A DNA stretch of 64,000 nucleotides. Source: Hemibagrus wyckioides (lineage: Eukaryota; Chordata; Actinopteri; Siluriformes; Bagridae). The translations under genes and the position numbers were made by a program. Shown piece after piece: positions 1 to 13,506 of the stretch (its first letter is position 1; the number at the start of each line of letters is the position of its first letter). Below the pieces are notes generated by a model. It made no database searches, was not told the DNA's origin, and saw nothing but the letters and a program-made list of their open reading frames with translations. The stretch spans positions 11,068,657 to 11,132,656 of the forward strand of contig NC_080718.1 in the NCBI RefSeq assembly GCF_019097595.1. The letters are read 5' to 3'.

Positions 1-199
1 AAAAAAAACTAGCTAATAAACTAAAAATATGAATTCATTTTAATTTAATTCTGATCCTATGTAGTGTCAAGCCTTAAAACAACAACAACAATTAAATATA
101 GTTATTGTGATTTAAATCTGCATCATATTAGAAATAACACTTCTTCAGAGCTGAGATTTTCACTCTGAACACACTTTTCTGCCATGTCTTTGGTTAACG

Positions 200-345
200 A
201 AAACAGGCAAATCCCTGACGCGCCCAGTAACGCTGTTGTTTGTGGGCCAATTAGATTCCGCGGTTGACTGCAGCGCTGAGAGGCGCGACCAATCAGATTT
301 CAGAAGCGAGACCCCGCCCCCCGCCTTTCTCACCTTGTTTACTAG
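200..345. promoter_or_regulatory. CpG-rich promoter-like block
   Basis: This stretch is much richer in G+C and CpG than its AT-rich surroundings. It carries two CCAAT boxes read on the plus strand (near 248 and 291) and a GC box (CCCCGCCCC, near 312). The mix is typical of a housekeeping promoter in vertebrates. Direction is not settled: it could start the candidate plus-strand exon at 701 or a minus-strand gene left of the window. Confidence 0.4.
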
Positions 346-534
346 TGTACCGGTCATCAGTCCATGAACAGCGACCCAGTGTGGACAAATCCGTCCTGTG
401 TGTATTTAGTTTACTGTCTTACATCCAGTTACAGCGTTACAAATCACTTCACACATAATAATGTAAGAATTTGAAAGGTATAGAACAAAACAAAACTTTG
501 TTAAATTCTGTCTTGTATAGTTAAAAATCTAAGT

Positions 535-608
535 ATATAATATAATATAATATAATATAATATAATATAATATAATATAATATAATATAATATAATATAA
601 TATAATAT
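535..608. repeat. (TATAA)n microsatellite
   Basis: A nearly perfect pentanucleotide TATAA repeat of about 14 units. No coding potential. Confidence 0.9.
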
Positions 609-700
609 AGTGTTTGAAAGAAAATGTTAAATAAAATCCATCCATACATAAATATTCGGTGGGCAAAATCATTCTGAACAAAGCATTACAATTTTTTCAG

Positions 701-745
701 CTTTAACTGGAAATGCGCCAATGAGAAGATCATTTAAAAAAGAAA
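701..745 (+). CDS. candidate small 5' exon, product unrecognised
   Basis: A 45-base segment lies between a good acceptor (ATTTTTTCAG ending at 700) and a strong donor (GTAAGT at 746). An ATG at 721 would open a short reading frame, M-R-R-S-F-K-K-E, that leaves the exon in phase 1. The CpG-rich block about 400 bases upstream could be its promoter. No following exon could be assigned with certainty. A short exon-like segment can arise by chance in AT-rich DNA, so this is only a candidate. Confidence 0.2.
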
Positions 746-799
746 GTAAGTATATACTGTATATTGCATTTTTAATCTCCAATCCTGATTTAAGTGTGA

Positions 800-981
800 G
801 AGTATGTGTTTAAGACGTTGGGACTACCGATCGGAAGGTTCACCCAAGTCCACCAAGTTGTCACTGCTGGGCACTTGAGCAAGGCCCTAACCCTCAATTG
901 CTCAGGTGTATAAAAATAGGATAAAATGTAAGTCGCTCTGGATAAGGGCGTCTGCCAAGAGCCATAAATGTAATGTAAATG
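800..981 (+). repeat. SINE 3' portion (tRNA-derived type)
   Basis: It contains the teleost SINE landmarks GGGCACTTGAGCAAGGCCCT, AACCCTCAATTGCTCAG and GTCGCTCTGGATAAGGGCG, then a tail of ATGTAA units. The 5' tRNA-like head is degraded. Related, more diverged copies occur near 59.07 kb and 59.27 kb. The family name is not assigned. Confidence 0.7.
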
Positions 982-1439
982 ATGCTTTATTCATTAATTA
1001 TATAAATTAATTAATTTATATATTATAAATATAATTTGACACTAAATATTCAGTCTTACAATAATAAACTAAATAGTCAAGATACACATTTAAAGGTATT
1101 CATTAGGGGACCCAGCAAAGCTAAAATGAAATGACTAATTTTATATAAAATGTGCTTGGCACCAAAGAAATTGTTTTTAGCTCTCAATTTAAAAATGTTA
1201 ATTAGAAAGTTTTGGCATTTTTTTATTACAGACACTATAAAATCAGATTATTATTAGCATGGCCACACTAACTTGGCAAGCAACCTAAGACAAGATAAAC
1301 TAAGATAAGATAAGATAAAATAAGACAAGACAAGACTGTATTAATCCCGAAGGAACTTTTTACCTGCTGCATGTCATTAGTTGTCATGTATACAGTGTTT
1401 AATAATTTTTTATCAATTACTAATGAAAACTAATTATTG
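982..1439. other. AT-rich DNA, no gene seen
   Basis: AT-rich sequence with a short degenerate (TAAGA)n run near 1285-1335. No open frame with splice sites and no recognised repeat family otherwise. Confidence 0.5.
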
Positions 1440-1680
1440 GGCATTGGTTGCTCAGTGGTAGGGTTCTTGCCTACCATGTGGAAGGCCCGGGTTCAAACCC
1501 CAGCCACTGGATGCAGTGCTGGTCCCAAGCCCAGATAAAAAAAAAAATTGGAGGGTTGCATCAGGAAGGGCATCGGTCATTAAACCTGTGCTAAGTTGTT
1601 GTGCGGTCCAGTTGGTCTGCTGTGGCGACCCCTCACACACAGGGAGCAGCCGAAAGATCATCATCATCAACAACGACTAA
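1440..1680 (+). repeat. tRNA-Gly-derived SINE
   Basis: The first 70 bases read like a tRNA-Gly gene: GCATTGGTTGCTCAGTGGTA covers the A box and GGGTTCAAACCCC is a B box. A conserved body follows (TGGCGACCCCT, GGGAGCAGCCGAAAGA) and an ATC-rich tail ends it. The RNA polymerase III promoter boxes lie at about 1447 and 1490. It is a retroposed element and not a functional tRNA, because the acceptor stem is imperfect and it reads straight into SINE body. Confidence 0.75.
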
Positions 1681-2282
1681 TTAGTTTTTATTATTAAGAA
1701 ATAAATAAGGCATAATTCCAAATTGAAGCTCCACTATTAAGATCATTTATTCCTACCCATTGCTATCAAAGTGTGTTTCCCTTATTTTTGTATGAATTGA
1801 AGACAACTAGAATTCTGTTAACAGAAGCCAGTATGCAGTAGAGATGGGGAAAGGTCTTCATGTATCTCAAACAGATAAATAATTACATTCAAATACATTC
1901 CATTACTGAGGGGTGGAGAGAACCACAAACCGTGGCCAGGAAATGGATCTTAAACATACATTCCAGACGCGCAAAAGTTTTCCCTGAAATTTTTTTTGGT
2001 GAACAGGAAAAATCCTTCTTTCTACGCGTAACAATTTTCAAAGATTTAATCTGATTTGCGACTTTGCATCCAGGTGAGACATAAGGACTTTACAATACCA
2101 TGCAATATGAGTGAAATAAGTACAATTCAAGCATTTTGGCAAACAGAAAAGGCTAGGCTGTAAGATTTATATAAAATAGCAGCTGTATTTTGCATTACTG
2201 TCTGTATTAACTTGCAATTGCAATTTGCATCCAAGATAAACTGCCTTGTAACTATGCTATCCAAATTCTCTCTCTATTGCAG
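1681..2282. other. no gene or repeat recognised
   Basis: AT-rich sequence. A pyrimidine-rich tract (CTCTCTCTATTGCAG) closes it and forms the acceptor of the candidate exon that follows. Confidence 0.4.
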
Positions 2283-2402
2283 TCATCAAGTCTTCTTCTG
2301 AAGCATCATATGACACAGGCAAAGCCAGCGAAATGTCCTCACAAATGCCAGGAACACTGCAGTGGAAGAAACACACAGACTCTCAGTGGACTTTATGAAT
2401 AG
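2283..2402 (+). CDS. candidate terminal exon with 3' UTR, unrecognised
   Basis: A strong acceptor (polypyrimidine tract then GCAG ending at 2282) is followed by an open frame of 39 codons and a TAG stop at 2400-2402. The frame starts S-S-S-L-L-L-K and is rich in Lys, Cys and His. Three AATAAA signals follow at 2529, 2560 and 2663, as expected of a 3' UTR. I do not recognise the peptide and found no matching upstream exon, so a partial or chance model is quite possible. Confidence 0.25.
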   Translation, partial: SSSLLLKHHMTQAKPAKCPHKCQEHCSGRNTQTLSGLYE

Positions 2403-3039
2403 TTCAAATCCTGTGCAAGTAGACAGAATGTATTTAAGTATGACGTATTTTTCATAAGAAGTCATTAAGATCATCCATGGAGATTCATTGCTGGTATGGA
2501 GCCCAGTTTGGCTGCTAGAAGAACTGTTAATAAAGCTCCACCAGAACAAGAAATCACCAAATAAAGCCCTCAGGTCCGGAACATCCATTATACTTCTAAA
2601 ACCTTTTCTAAAAGTCTGTTTCAGTTTCTGAAAGGTGGTGTTGTATATCAGGATATCGGGAAAATAAAGCATGGTGGTCTGACCATGTCAAAACTGAGGC
2701 ATCAGTATCCAAAGACTAAGCTGTTGTCAGAGGCAACGTGTGTGTGTGTGTGTGCATGTGACAGATCAATAATTGATGGGAGCGCAATCTACTTACTGTG
2801 GTGTCTTTGTGCACAATGGATCTGCTCGCGGTGCTGTCACCACAGTCTGTGGAGAAAACGTTATATATAACAAATATATACAAATGCTTCTTGTAACATT
2901 CAGTATTAGCTATTATTTTAAACATCTAACTAGTACAGAATACAGATAGTTTCTTTCTGAACTCTTCATAAGAGAAAGTCAAAATGTCCATGATGAAGTA
3001 CTGAATTTATTTATTATTTATATTTACTATTTATACTCC

Positions 3040-3350
3040 ACTCGCTCCCGCTCACTGTGTGTGTGTGTGTGTGTGTCTGTGGAGTTTGCATGTTCTCCCC
3101 GTGCTTGGTGGGTTTCCTCCAGGTGCTCCGGTTTCCTCCCACAGTCCAAAGATATGCTTCTCCTCTCTAAATTGCCCGTAGTGTGTGATTGCGTGAGTGA
3201 ATGAGTGTGTGTGTGTGCCCTGTGATGGGTTGGCACTCCGTCCAGGGTGTATCCTGCCTTGATGCCCGATGACGCCTGAGATAGGAACAGTCTCTCCGTG
3301 ACACGATGATAGATTGGATAAGCGGTACAGACAATGAAATTAAATGAAAT
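3040..3350 (+). repeat. LINE 3' tail (L2-like), plus orientation
   Basis: Contains the widespread fish LINE/SINE landmarks GGAGTTTGCATGTTCTCC, GGTGCTCCGGTTTCCTCC, CACAGTCCAAAGATATGC, CCCTGTGATGGGTTGGCA and GATAAGCGGTACAG. Two TG microsatellite runs are embedded near 3055 and 3205. A reverse-orientation relative lies at 9885-10130. Confidence 0.75.
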
Positions 3351-3833
3351 TTATACTCCGCAGCAGTGGTTAATGGCTCATATGATAGTAGACACTCTGG
3401 GCTATTAGAATTTGCAGATTTTCATATGTATTTCTTTTTTTTTTTATCTCTATACCAATTTTTTTTGTGGAAATGTGTGAATTGTTTGCCCAGCAGGGGG
3501 CCCACACCCCCTTCCTTTTCCTACTGCCCTGCTCACCTGTAGCTCACAGCATCACGATACTCTAAATACAGAAACCTAACAGTGTCCTGACTAACCTCAT
3601 AACAGACTTGGGGTTATAAAATTGTTCATTTGTACTGATTGTAAACATCTGATTAAAGGGTTAAAGGAATACTGCTCCAGCATTCTTCAAATATTTTCTC
3701 TATCCACTGCAGCTGTACGATTGACAACAAAACAAGTATTTCAAATTCTTTTGACCTAATACTAAGTTAAACTGAACGTGCGAGAGCACCTATAGGAGCA
3801 GGCATTCTTTCTTCAGCACAGATCAGGGGTGTC
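3351..3833. other. no feature recognised
   Basis: AT-rich intergenic DNA with T-runs. No open frame with splice support. Confidence 0.4.
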
Positions 3834-4007
3834 CGATCTTATCAGGAAAGGGATGGTGTGGGTGCAGCTTTTCATTTCAACCAAGCAGAAGCCACAACTA
3901 AGTATACTGAAAGACAAGATCAGCTGATTAAACAGCTGAAATCTACTTGATTGGAATAAAAAACCTGCACTTTCACTGGCTCTTTATGGATAGACTGGAC
4001 ACCCCAG
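3834..4007. mobile_element. hAT-type MITE, diverged copy
   Basis: Starts CAGGGGTGTCCGATCTTATC and ends with the inverted counterpart GACTGGACACCCC. The interior is rich in the same words as the better copies at 14200 and 20811 (GGTGTGGGTGCAG, CAAGCAGAAGC). No coding capacity. Its flanking 8-bp duplication has decayed. Confidence 0.7.
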
Positions 4008-4433
4008 GTGTAAATAATATGCGCTCTCAGAAAACTGGAAATTCATGCATACACCTTTTGTAACTTTAGTATGTGTGTTAAAGGTACCTTGCCTAGAAAT
4101 GTGCTTTAACATATTATTCTAATCTGAAATTATAATCCAAATATTCACCTCAAGGAACACTGTATATACACAGCCGAAAGACACATATTAAAGCTATCAA
4201 AGTTAAATTCATCACTCCAGTGACAAGAACAGGTACTGTTCATTACCTTTTGAGGACGTATTGACATTGAGTTCAATAACATAAATCTTTCAATAACTAC
4301 TGCAACTTTCAAGTTTCAATTTCTAGGGATCCACCAGACAGACAATACAAAGTATCCCTGTCTCAAAAACATTTTTATTAAAGAATTACAGTTACAAATA
4401 AAAAAAAATCTCAAAAATATTTACAATGTTGTT

Positions 4434-4434
<1 letters not shown>
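4008..4434. other. no feature recognised
   Basis: Nothing recognisable apart from short A-runs. Confidence 0.4.

Positions 4435-4511
<77 letters not shown>
4435..4511. repeat. (TATC)n microsatellite
   Basis: Perfect TATC tetranucleotide array of about 19 units. Confidence 0.95.
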
Positions 4512-4514
4512 GTA

Positions 4515-5850
<1,336 letters not shown>

Positions 5851-6042
5851 TCTATCCATTTGCCTTAAGTACTGTAGGTTAACAGTAAGTGAATATTTTT
5901 ATTTCTATTTGTTTTAGTGCAACATTAAGTTGTAGAAACATTTTTAATATCATGTTATATTGACAATGTCTAATGAGTCCCATGTTATTAAACAAACAAA
6001 CAAACAAACAAACAAATAAAAAGTTTACTACTTGAAAATTAC
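5851..6042. other. intronic or flanking DNA with (AAAC)n
   Basis: A short AAAC array (about 5992-6014) precedes the donor site of the exon that follows on the minus strand. Nothing else recognised. Confidence 0.4.
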
Positions 6043-6450
6043 CTGTTTCTGGGTCTTGTTTAATTGATCCTTTTTGTCTTCTAATCGGCCAGGCTTGAGT
6101 AGATCACTGGGTACAATAATATCAGAAGTGTGTATAGTATCACGTTGATCTCTGTGGTTATAACAGAAGGTGTACTTTTCACACAAGTACAGTGGACTTT
6201 TCTGGAAACTCCTCTTCTCTGTGTTCCGTGTATTTTCGCACGTCTCGAGAATCCTGTCCACTTCCTCCGCCAGGCTGCTATGATCCGCTGAAAACTCTGC
6301 GACTTTCTTATTGCTTATACGATTCCTCTGAGTGTTTCCCCGAGAAACCCTAACCCTGGAGGTTTGACACTTCAGTGTTTGGGCTCTTGTGTCTCCCTCT
6401 GCCACAGACGCAGGTGTCACTTTTTTCTTTCTGCTCCCAGAGATCCCCAT
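6043..6450 (-). CDS. first coding exon of an unrecognised gene
   Basis: A 136-codon open frame on the minus strand starts at an ATG in near-ideal Kozak context (GACCATGG, ATG at 6450). It ends exactly at a good donor (CAG then GTAATT), so the frame leaves in phase 0. The peptide begins M-G-I-S-G-S-R-K-K-K, is basic and rich in Lys, Arg, Ser and Thr, and has an acidic/helical stretch near residues 58-75. No signal peptide or membrane segment is visible. I do not recognise it. No second exon was found to the left, where Tc1 and LINE insertions fill the space. The gene may be long with its remaining exons left of the window, or truncated. Confidence 0.45.
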
Positions 6451-7286
6451 GGTCGCGTCTAGTTAGACCACAGAGCAGAGCATTGCTGTCATTTTTTTTA
6501 GCTTGGCCAGACACACGGACAGTTACAAGTTAACTGCTCCATACGAATACAAAACCACGTACAGGATTCAAGAGTTGTTCAGACATCCAAGAAAATGTGC
6601 ACATATGATGGACACTCAGAAGCGACTTTTCTTCTCTAGCCTCCCCACTCAGCCATCTGGATGCGTGCTTGTGAATAAGGATCTGTGTGTGTGCGCGCGC
6701 GCGCGTGCGTGCGTGCGAGCAGCTGTGCACAACATTATAGTTACACAACACAAGAAACCCAGACAAAAAGCGATGGAGAAAGAAGGAGTTGTTTCACTCA
6801 TAACCAGAAATAAAATGTAAAACTCTCCAACAGATTACCGCATAAACTGTAGCATCTGTTTGCCCTTCAAACTCTTTGCAGCCAGCGACTTGCAGTTAAG
6901 AAACTGAAATTCAATTGTTAAGCCCATGAGCAAATGTGTGCCAGCTTTCCCCCCCTAACGTTCTACCCACACAACCAAATCACTTCCACATCAGGACTCC
7001 AAACCTTGTACCCAGTGTTAAAAGTGAGTTTAGTCCTCCTCAGTTCTGCAAAATAAATAAACACTGTAATACTGGTCTAGTATAAAATGAAATAAAACAC
7101 AACCAGGACACGTTGTTATTAGAAAATAATCAACATTTTTAATATCATCACTACCATGTTGTTGGTTTTATACCACAATATTCAACTCTTACACATCATG
7201 CTTACATCTGCTTTCAGTTTAATGGTGTGCAAGAAGTGTGGAAGATCCAGTTAATATGCACACATATTCTCACACTCATTCACACA
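6451..7286. other. upstream flank, GC/TG microsatellite
   Basis: Contains an alternating purine-pyrimidine run (TG, CG and TGCG units, about 6687-6717) that could adopt Z-DNA. A CCAAT box read on the plus strand lies near 6975. No coding exon recognised. Confidence 0.4.
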
Positions 7287-8276
7287 TACCCTATATTGCC
7301 AGAAGTTTTGGGATGTTTGCCTTCACATGCACATGAACTTTAATGACATCCCATTTTTTAATCCATAGGGTTTCATTTCTAATTCATCCCAAAGGCGTTC
7401 TATCAAGTTAAGGTCAGGACTCTGTGCAGGCCAGTCAAGTTCCTTCACATCAAACTCACTCATCCATGTCTTTATGGAGCTTGCTTTGTGCACTGGTGTG
7501 CAGTCATGTTGGAACAGGAAAAGGCCATCCCCAAACTGTTCCCACAAAGTTGGGAGCATGAAATTGTCCAAAATGTCTTGGTATGTCTTGGTATGATTAA
7601 GAGTTTCTTTCACTGGAACTAAGGGGCCAAGCCTAACCCCTGAAAAACAACCCAACACCATAATCCCCCCTCCACCAAACCAAAGCAGGCAAGTACCGTT
7701 CTCCTGGCAACCGCCAAACCCAGATTCGTCCATCAGATTGCCAGACAGAGAAGCATGATTCGTCACTCCAGAGAACGCGTCTCCACTGCTCTAGAGTCCA
7801 GTGACAGCGTGCTTTACACCACTGCATCCGACGCTTTGCATTGCACATGGTGATGTATGGCTTGGACGCAGCTGCTCGGCCATGAAAACCCATTCCATGA
7901 AGCTCTCTATGCACTGTTCTTGAGCTAATCTGAAGGTCACACAAATTTTGGAGGACTATAGCTATTGACTCTGCAGAAAGTTGGCGACTTCTATGCACTG
8001 TGTACTTCAGCATGCAATGACCCCGCTCCATGATTTCACACAGCCTACCACTTTGTGGCTGAGTTGCTGTTGTTCCTAATTGCTTCCAATTTGTTAGATT
8101 ACCACTAACAGTTGACCATGGAATATTTAGTAGTGAGGAAATTCCACGAATGGACTTATTGCACAGGTGGAAAACTATCATGGTACCACACCGCTCCTGA
8201 GAGTGAGCAATTTTTTCACAAATGTTTGTAGAAGCAGTCTGTATGCCTAGGTGATGATTTTACACACCTGTGGCCA
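7287..8276 (-). mobile_element. Tc1-like transposon relic
   Basis: Same family as the copies at 4825 and 32312 but more diverged. Its left end is CCTATATTGCCAGAAG; the right terminal repeat is missing, the homology stopping near CACCTGTGGCCATATAG. The transposase reads on the minus strand in two overlapping frames (7633-8181 then 7323-7766), so a frameshift lies near 7650-7690. Seen: HTH-type SSLLNIPWSTVS, first catalytic Asp in LWSDES, second in FQHDCTPVH, and Glu in SPDLNLIERLWDEL. All three acidic residues survive, but the frame does not. Confidence 0.85.
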
Positions 8277-8289
8277 TATAGCTAGGACT

Positions 8290-8440
8290 AGCTTTCTGTC
8301 CTTAGATGTGTTGTATTGTACTTCTATGTTGTTATATTGTTTAATGTAGCACCAGGGTCGTAGAGAAACGTGTTATATCACTGTGTACTGCGTCAGCTAT
8401 ATATATGGTTAAAATGATAATAAAAGCTTCTTGACTCTTG
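8290..8440 (+). repeat. LINE 3' end
   Basis: Contains GTAGCACCAGGGTCGTAGAG, AACGTG, then ATGATAATAAAAGCTTCTTG and a TTGACTC-type tail. This is a common teleost non-LTR retrotransposon 3' terminus. Confidence 0.6.
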
Positions 8441-9542
8441 ACTTGAGAAGCCAAACCATGCAATTTTCTTGAATATAACATTGACAAAAGCTCATCAGAT
8501 GAAAACTAAAATGGGAATGTTCAAATCAGTGTGAGCTAGCCGATGTGAAGTGAGTGTAGCTACTTCAGGATCTATTTCCGCTAGCGAAGCAAAAATAAGC
8601 CAAACATTTTGCTATACTGAATTTGAAAGGCCAACAATTTCTTGTTTATACAACTGTTGTATTAAAGCAATATACTGAACTATTAATCATGTGATTGTAT
8701 TGAATATCCACTGTATGGCCAAACATTGTGTACTCTACCCCTATGATATTTTTTAAACTATTTATAAAATAGTTGTAATATAACAACAGCCTCTTTCCAT
8801 TTTCTCTTCTGAAGTTAATGAGCTAAGAAATGCTTGTAGTGTCCAAAAGATGGTGGATGCTTTAAATTTTACAGATTGTTGCAATGACACCTTAAAAACA
8901 CACAAAATAAACACTTTCTCTCAGAAAATTATATATTATATATAAAAAACACATTTTGTTTATATACTTTTATGTGGCGCATCCACCACACAAATCCATA
9001 TTTAAGTTGTTACTATAGAAACAGAAACATTACAATGTGCACAGTAATAGAAATGTTATTTGAATTACGACACTACTGTCAAAGCTGCTGTTAGAAAATA
9101 TTAACCCATTCTGATCAGAATTGAGAACTCGACAGCACTGTGGTATAAACTGGTTTATTATTACAGTGGAATTAAACAAACTTGTATTAACAGAGCAGAT
9201 AAATACATTTTTTGTGTCACTGACAATAAACCCTGCAGCTAATACTGTTGACAAAAATACTGTAGTTTTTATTCAAAAACTGCACACAAAGGTTTTACTA
9301 GAACTCAGTCTAGTCACTAGCGTTTCACAGACAGCTAATCGCTACAGTCACTGCACAGCAGTATTCAAATACATGTTTTTCATACTTGCCTCACAGCATT
9401 ACAGTGAACTAAGATGCTGTTTCTAGAGGTCCATATATTACATCTTTAGTTCAGCCTTACACTGTTACATCACTACACAAGTGATTCCAACCTGTACGTT
9501 TTTACCCTGTTTTTTTAGGCTACAATGTGTGATATACCCTGT
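8441..9542. other. 3' flank of DQX1, no other gene
   Basis: AT-rich DNA downstream of the DQX1 stop codon, presumably including its 3' UTR. No open frame with splice support and no recognised repeat. Confidence 0.4.
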
Positions 9543-12500
9543 TCACTGTATGACACAGCGCTCATAGGACTGTTCTTCACTGGCGCTGTGGTTAAGGGGT
9601 TGTGCTTTACTCTTGCCCTTCCCCGGTGCTGCTGATCCATGCTTTATAACATTCTGCAGTATGTCTTTACTCTCACTAGAGGGCAGGTTGTAAAAGAAAT
9701 ACTGAGGAGTCATCTGGATGAACCTGGTCATGAGACAAGAACAGGCAAAAATGTTAACACACACACAAAAAAAAAAAAACTTAATGAGATTATGACCATT
9801 GTACTGTATCCTGATGATGCAACTACCTGAAAACTATTCTTTCTTCACTATTTCAACACATTTTCCCCAGATTTTATTTCCATTTATCCATTTGCGGTAG
9901 CATTCTTCCAACAAAGGGTCACTAGAGTTTATCGCAAGGGACTTGGGGCACAAGGATGGATGGGGTGGCAACCCACCACAGAGCACAATCACATACTTTC
10001 ACACACAGACAATTTAGTGATGCCAATCCCACATCCCGCATGTTTTTGAACTGGGAAACTGGAGTACCCAGAGGAAACCCCCAATGCATGAAGAGAAACT
10101 GTGTGCACACATGGTGGAGGCGGGAAACTACTGACATTTCCAATAGATCGACACTATTCATTATCACCCAGATGATGATGATTAGTTTGAGACTGGTTCT
10201 GCACACGGTTTCTTCCTCATATCATCTCTGAGTTTTTGCTTGCCACCGTAGGGATAAATATAAATTGAAATGTTAAATCAGAAACTGCACAGAAGTCACA
10301 ACTTAAAAACACTTAAATCATTATTATTATTGTAACAAAATGAAAGTTCTGAGAAGGCAAGAATCAACTTCTACAATCAACTCTAGTTTCACGCTTTATG
10401 CGCTGCTATTTAGAAACTAGACACTAACACATACCCCGTTTTCATTGTAGACCATTTCCCTTTCCTTAATATAAGTTTCCCACACTACAGATCAACTGTA
10501 TGAACAGGGAGATTTCCACTATGCTAAGTCTTTTTTTTTTTCATTTATAGCTGTTGCAGAAGGGTACTTGTCCTAACCCTAGTGCAATATTTATGGCTAC
10601 ATATGTCAGGAATGCTCGAATAATACATGTGTTTCAGAGAATGCAGAGAAGAAATTAAACATCAATTTAGTTGTCAAAGTCACAAAGCTATAAAAGATTA
10701 ATAAAACAGTTTATATGGAACAAATCTGATTGTTGCATGAACTTGGTTGCAAGTACTGGCTAGGAATAAAGTAAGTAAAAGTCTTTCAAAATATGTTTCG
10801 AAAATTGCCAAGAGTTTACACAAATACAGACATTATAGAATGTATAAAGGTTCACTATATTACTAAAAGCTGTTCCTTCAAACAAAAACAGGATTAAAGA
10901 TCCAGATGCCGCACTTACTCGTGTGCTGAAATCTGCGTGATGGTTCTGATGCAGTTATTCTCAGACAGTGTGTGCTTGTGATATAAAACCCACTCAGGAT
11001 GGTTCGGCTTGGGCGACTCGGCTCCATATACAGAGAGAGGATGGATCTGGGCAACATGCTTGTGGGTAAGTATGAAATAATTCCCTGTCCCATCAATGTC
11101 CCTGGCCACCTGAGATGTCAGACAGTACAGAGAGCAAGTGCAAAACTGAATCATTCAGCTGTGGGTGAGAATGTTTTAAATGATCATACATTAGGTTACT
11201 GGTTTATCTGGAAGGAGATGTTCAGCATCGAAAAATAAACGTGGCTAAATTCAAAGTTCATTTCAAAGCTTTTTATTTTTGGTTAATTTTAGGAAAATCA
11301 CTATTCTAAATAATACTGTATCACCCACATGTCCTAAATGCAATAACAGTATAGGCAAATTCTTTTTGATGCCCTTTGGCTGCTGATTTCTGGAATGGTG
11401 TTTGTGACAATCAATAACATGTAAACAGAAGGTTACAGCCTCTCCACATATACGCTTGCTGGGTGTTTTGCCCACCTCTTTTATGAAATACTCAAATGTC
11501 TTTAAAACTTTACTGATGTTGGGGAGGAAATTAGTTATGAATAAATGGGTCTGGACTGAACCCCCTCTTATCAAGGACTGGATAATCCTGATTAAAGAAA
11601 CCACACTTCTGGAAAAGGCTGGATATATTTGAAAAGCTAAATCTAAATCATTTCAGTGGTTAATTCCTCTGAACTGTCTTGAGTATAAGTCTACTATGTA
11701 TCCTTAACTGCCTACATAATGGTACTGTAATATTGTTCGGAATTACTTTGCATACCTTGGGATAGGCAAAACAAATTTATTTTATTTCTTATATGACAAG
11801 TTCATATGTAAGGCATAACAGAATAGCATAATCATCAAATAAAACATGACAATAAAGAAAATGAGGAAATAATCCCTGTTCAAATGTTTCATATCTTTAG
11901 TTTTTAATATTGTGTATTGCCCCCTTTAGCACCAATGATGGCATGCAGTCTTTTGTAATAATTGTGCATGAGGTCCTTAATTCTCTCAGGTAGTATAGCT
12001 GCCCATTTCTCTTGGCAAAATGCCTCCAGTTCCTTTTGGTTGTCTTGGTAGGTCTCCCTAAAGTGGCTCAATGATATTTAGGTCAGGAGACTGTAATGGC
12101 CACTGCAGAACCTTCATTTTTTCCATAGTAAAAAAATAATCATCTTTTTTTGCTGTAGGACAACTTGGCCTTGTGTTTTGGATCATTGTCATGCTGGAAT
12201 ATCCAAGAGCATCCCATGTGCATTTCATGCTGTAGAATGCAAATTGTCTGGCAGTATTTTCTGATAACATTCTGCATTCATCTTGCCATCAATTTTGACT
12301 AGCTTCCCTGTTCAACTGGAGCTCACACAGCCCCAGAACATAAGAGATCCACCACCATGTTTAACAGTGGGAATGGTGTAGTTTTCACCGTAGGCCTGTT
12401 TGACTCCTCTCCAAACCTAGTGTTTATGGTTGTGACTATAAAGTTCAATTTTGGTCTCATCACTCCAAATGACTCTGCTCCAGAATCTGTGAGGCTTGTC

Positions 12501-13452
12501 TAGGTGCTGTCTGGCGTACTGAAAGCGGGTCTTTTTGTGGCAAGGGCCTTGGCTTAGTATCAACAGAACCTCTTATTTTCCACCTCTTTATCAGAGTTTG
12601 AACAGCACTGAACAGCATTTTCAAGTGTTGAGATTGAGATCTTTTTATATCCTTTTCCTGCTTTATAAAGTACAACTACCTTATTATGCAGGTCCATTTG
12701 GCAGTTCTTTTGTCTTCCCCATGGTCAGTGCATCACCTCATGAGAAACTCACTGACAATAATTACAATTACAATGAGTCACAGGTGTGGAAACGTCCCTT
12801 TAATAGCCATTTAAACCTCCGTGTGTCAACCTGTGTATTTATAATGTGGCCAAACATTAAAGGATATGTAAACTTCTGATCAGGGATGTTTGGGTGATTT
12901 CACTTATCATTAGGTTTTAAAAAGGAGTCAAACAACTATGTTATAATTAATGACTTCAAATGACAACTATCCTTACATAAGAAAAAAAAATCTTGTGCAT
13001 TATCAGTCATGTTTTCCAAATAAATGGCAATGTTTAACAATTTCTTTCAGGTTATGCAAACTTTTGAGCACAACTGTACATGCTATTATGAAAACACAAC
13101 TAAATGAAAACAAGAATTATTGAATTCAATGAAATAACAAATAGATGTTAATTTCTTTGCGTTTTCTGAATAACATTTCTGTCACTAAATATATATTCCT
13201 AATATATACTGCATACTAAAATTTACAGGACAAATAAAATGTGTACGAACACCCACAATGTAAACACGTGCAAACGACTCAGTTTCTCAGACTCAGACTC
13301 AGCATGATCTTACATCTACCTGTTTTGCTAATTGACCAACTGTCTGCCGGTTTGACCAGCTGTCTCTTAACATGTTGTTGGATTAAATGCTGTATCTGTA
13401 TCTAATAAACAGACCTGCATTTGTTTCTGCTTTCCTGAGTCTGTTCTTCCTG

Positions 13453-13506
<54 letters not shown>

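Larger units (their letters stand above)
9724..10918. other. DQX1 intron 10 with repeat fragments
   Basis: Holds a reverse-orientation LINE tail (9885-10130) and a fragment of the TACAAATAAA-tailed repeat family. Elsewhere nothing recognisable. Confidence 0.5.

Noticed and set aside
160..357. 65-codon minus frame in the CpG-rich block
   Set aside because: No ATG-based support beyond length, composition driven by the CpG patch, no homology; treated as promoter sequence.
1440..1511. A functional tRNA-Gly gene
   Set aside because: The acceptor stem does not pair well and the sequence continues into a SINE body and tail.
2286..2672. 128-codon minus-strand frame
   Set aside because: Low-complexity hydrophobic/Ser composition, no homology, and the opposite strand shows a better terminal-exon signature with AATAAA signals.
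9121..9426. 101-codon plus-strand frame downstream of DQX1
   Set aside because: No recognisable domain, weak start context, overlaps an opposite-strand frame; likely chance in AT-rich DNA.
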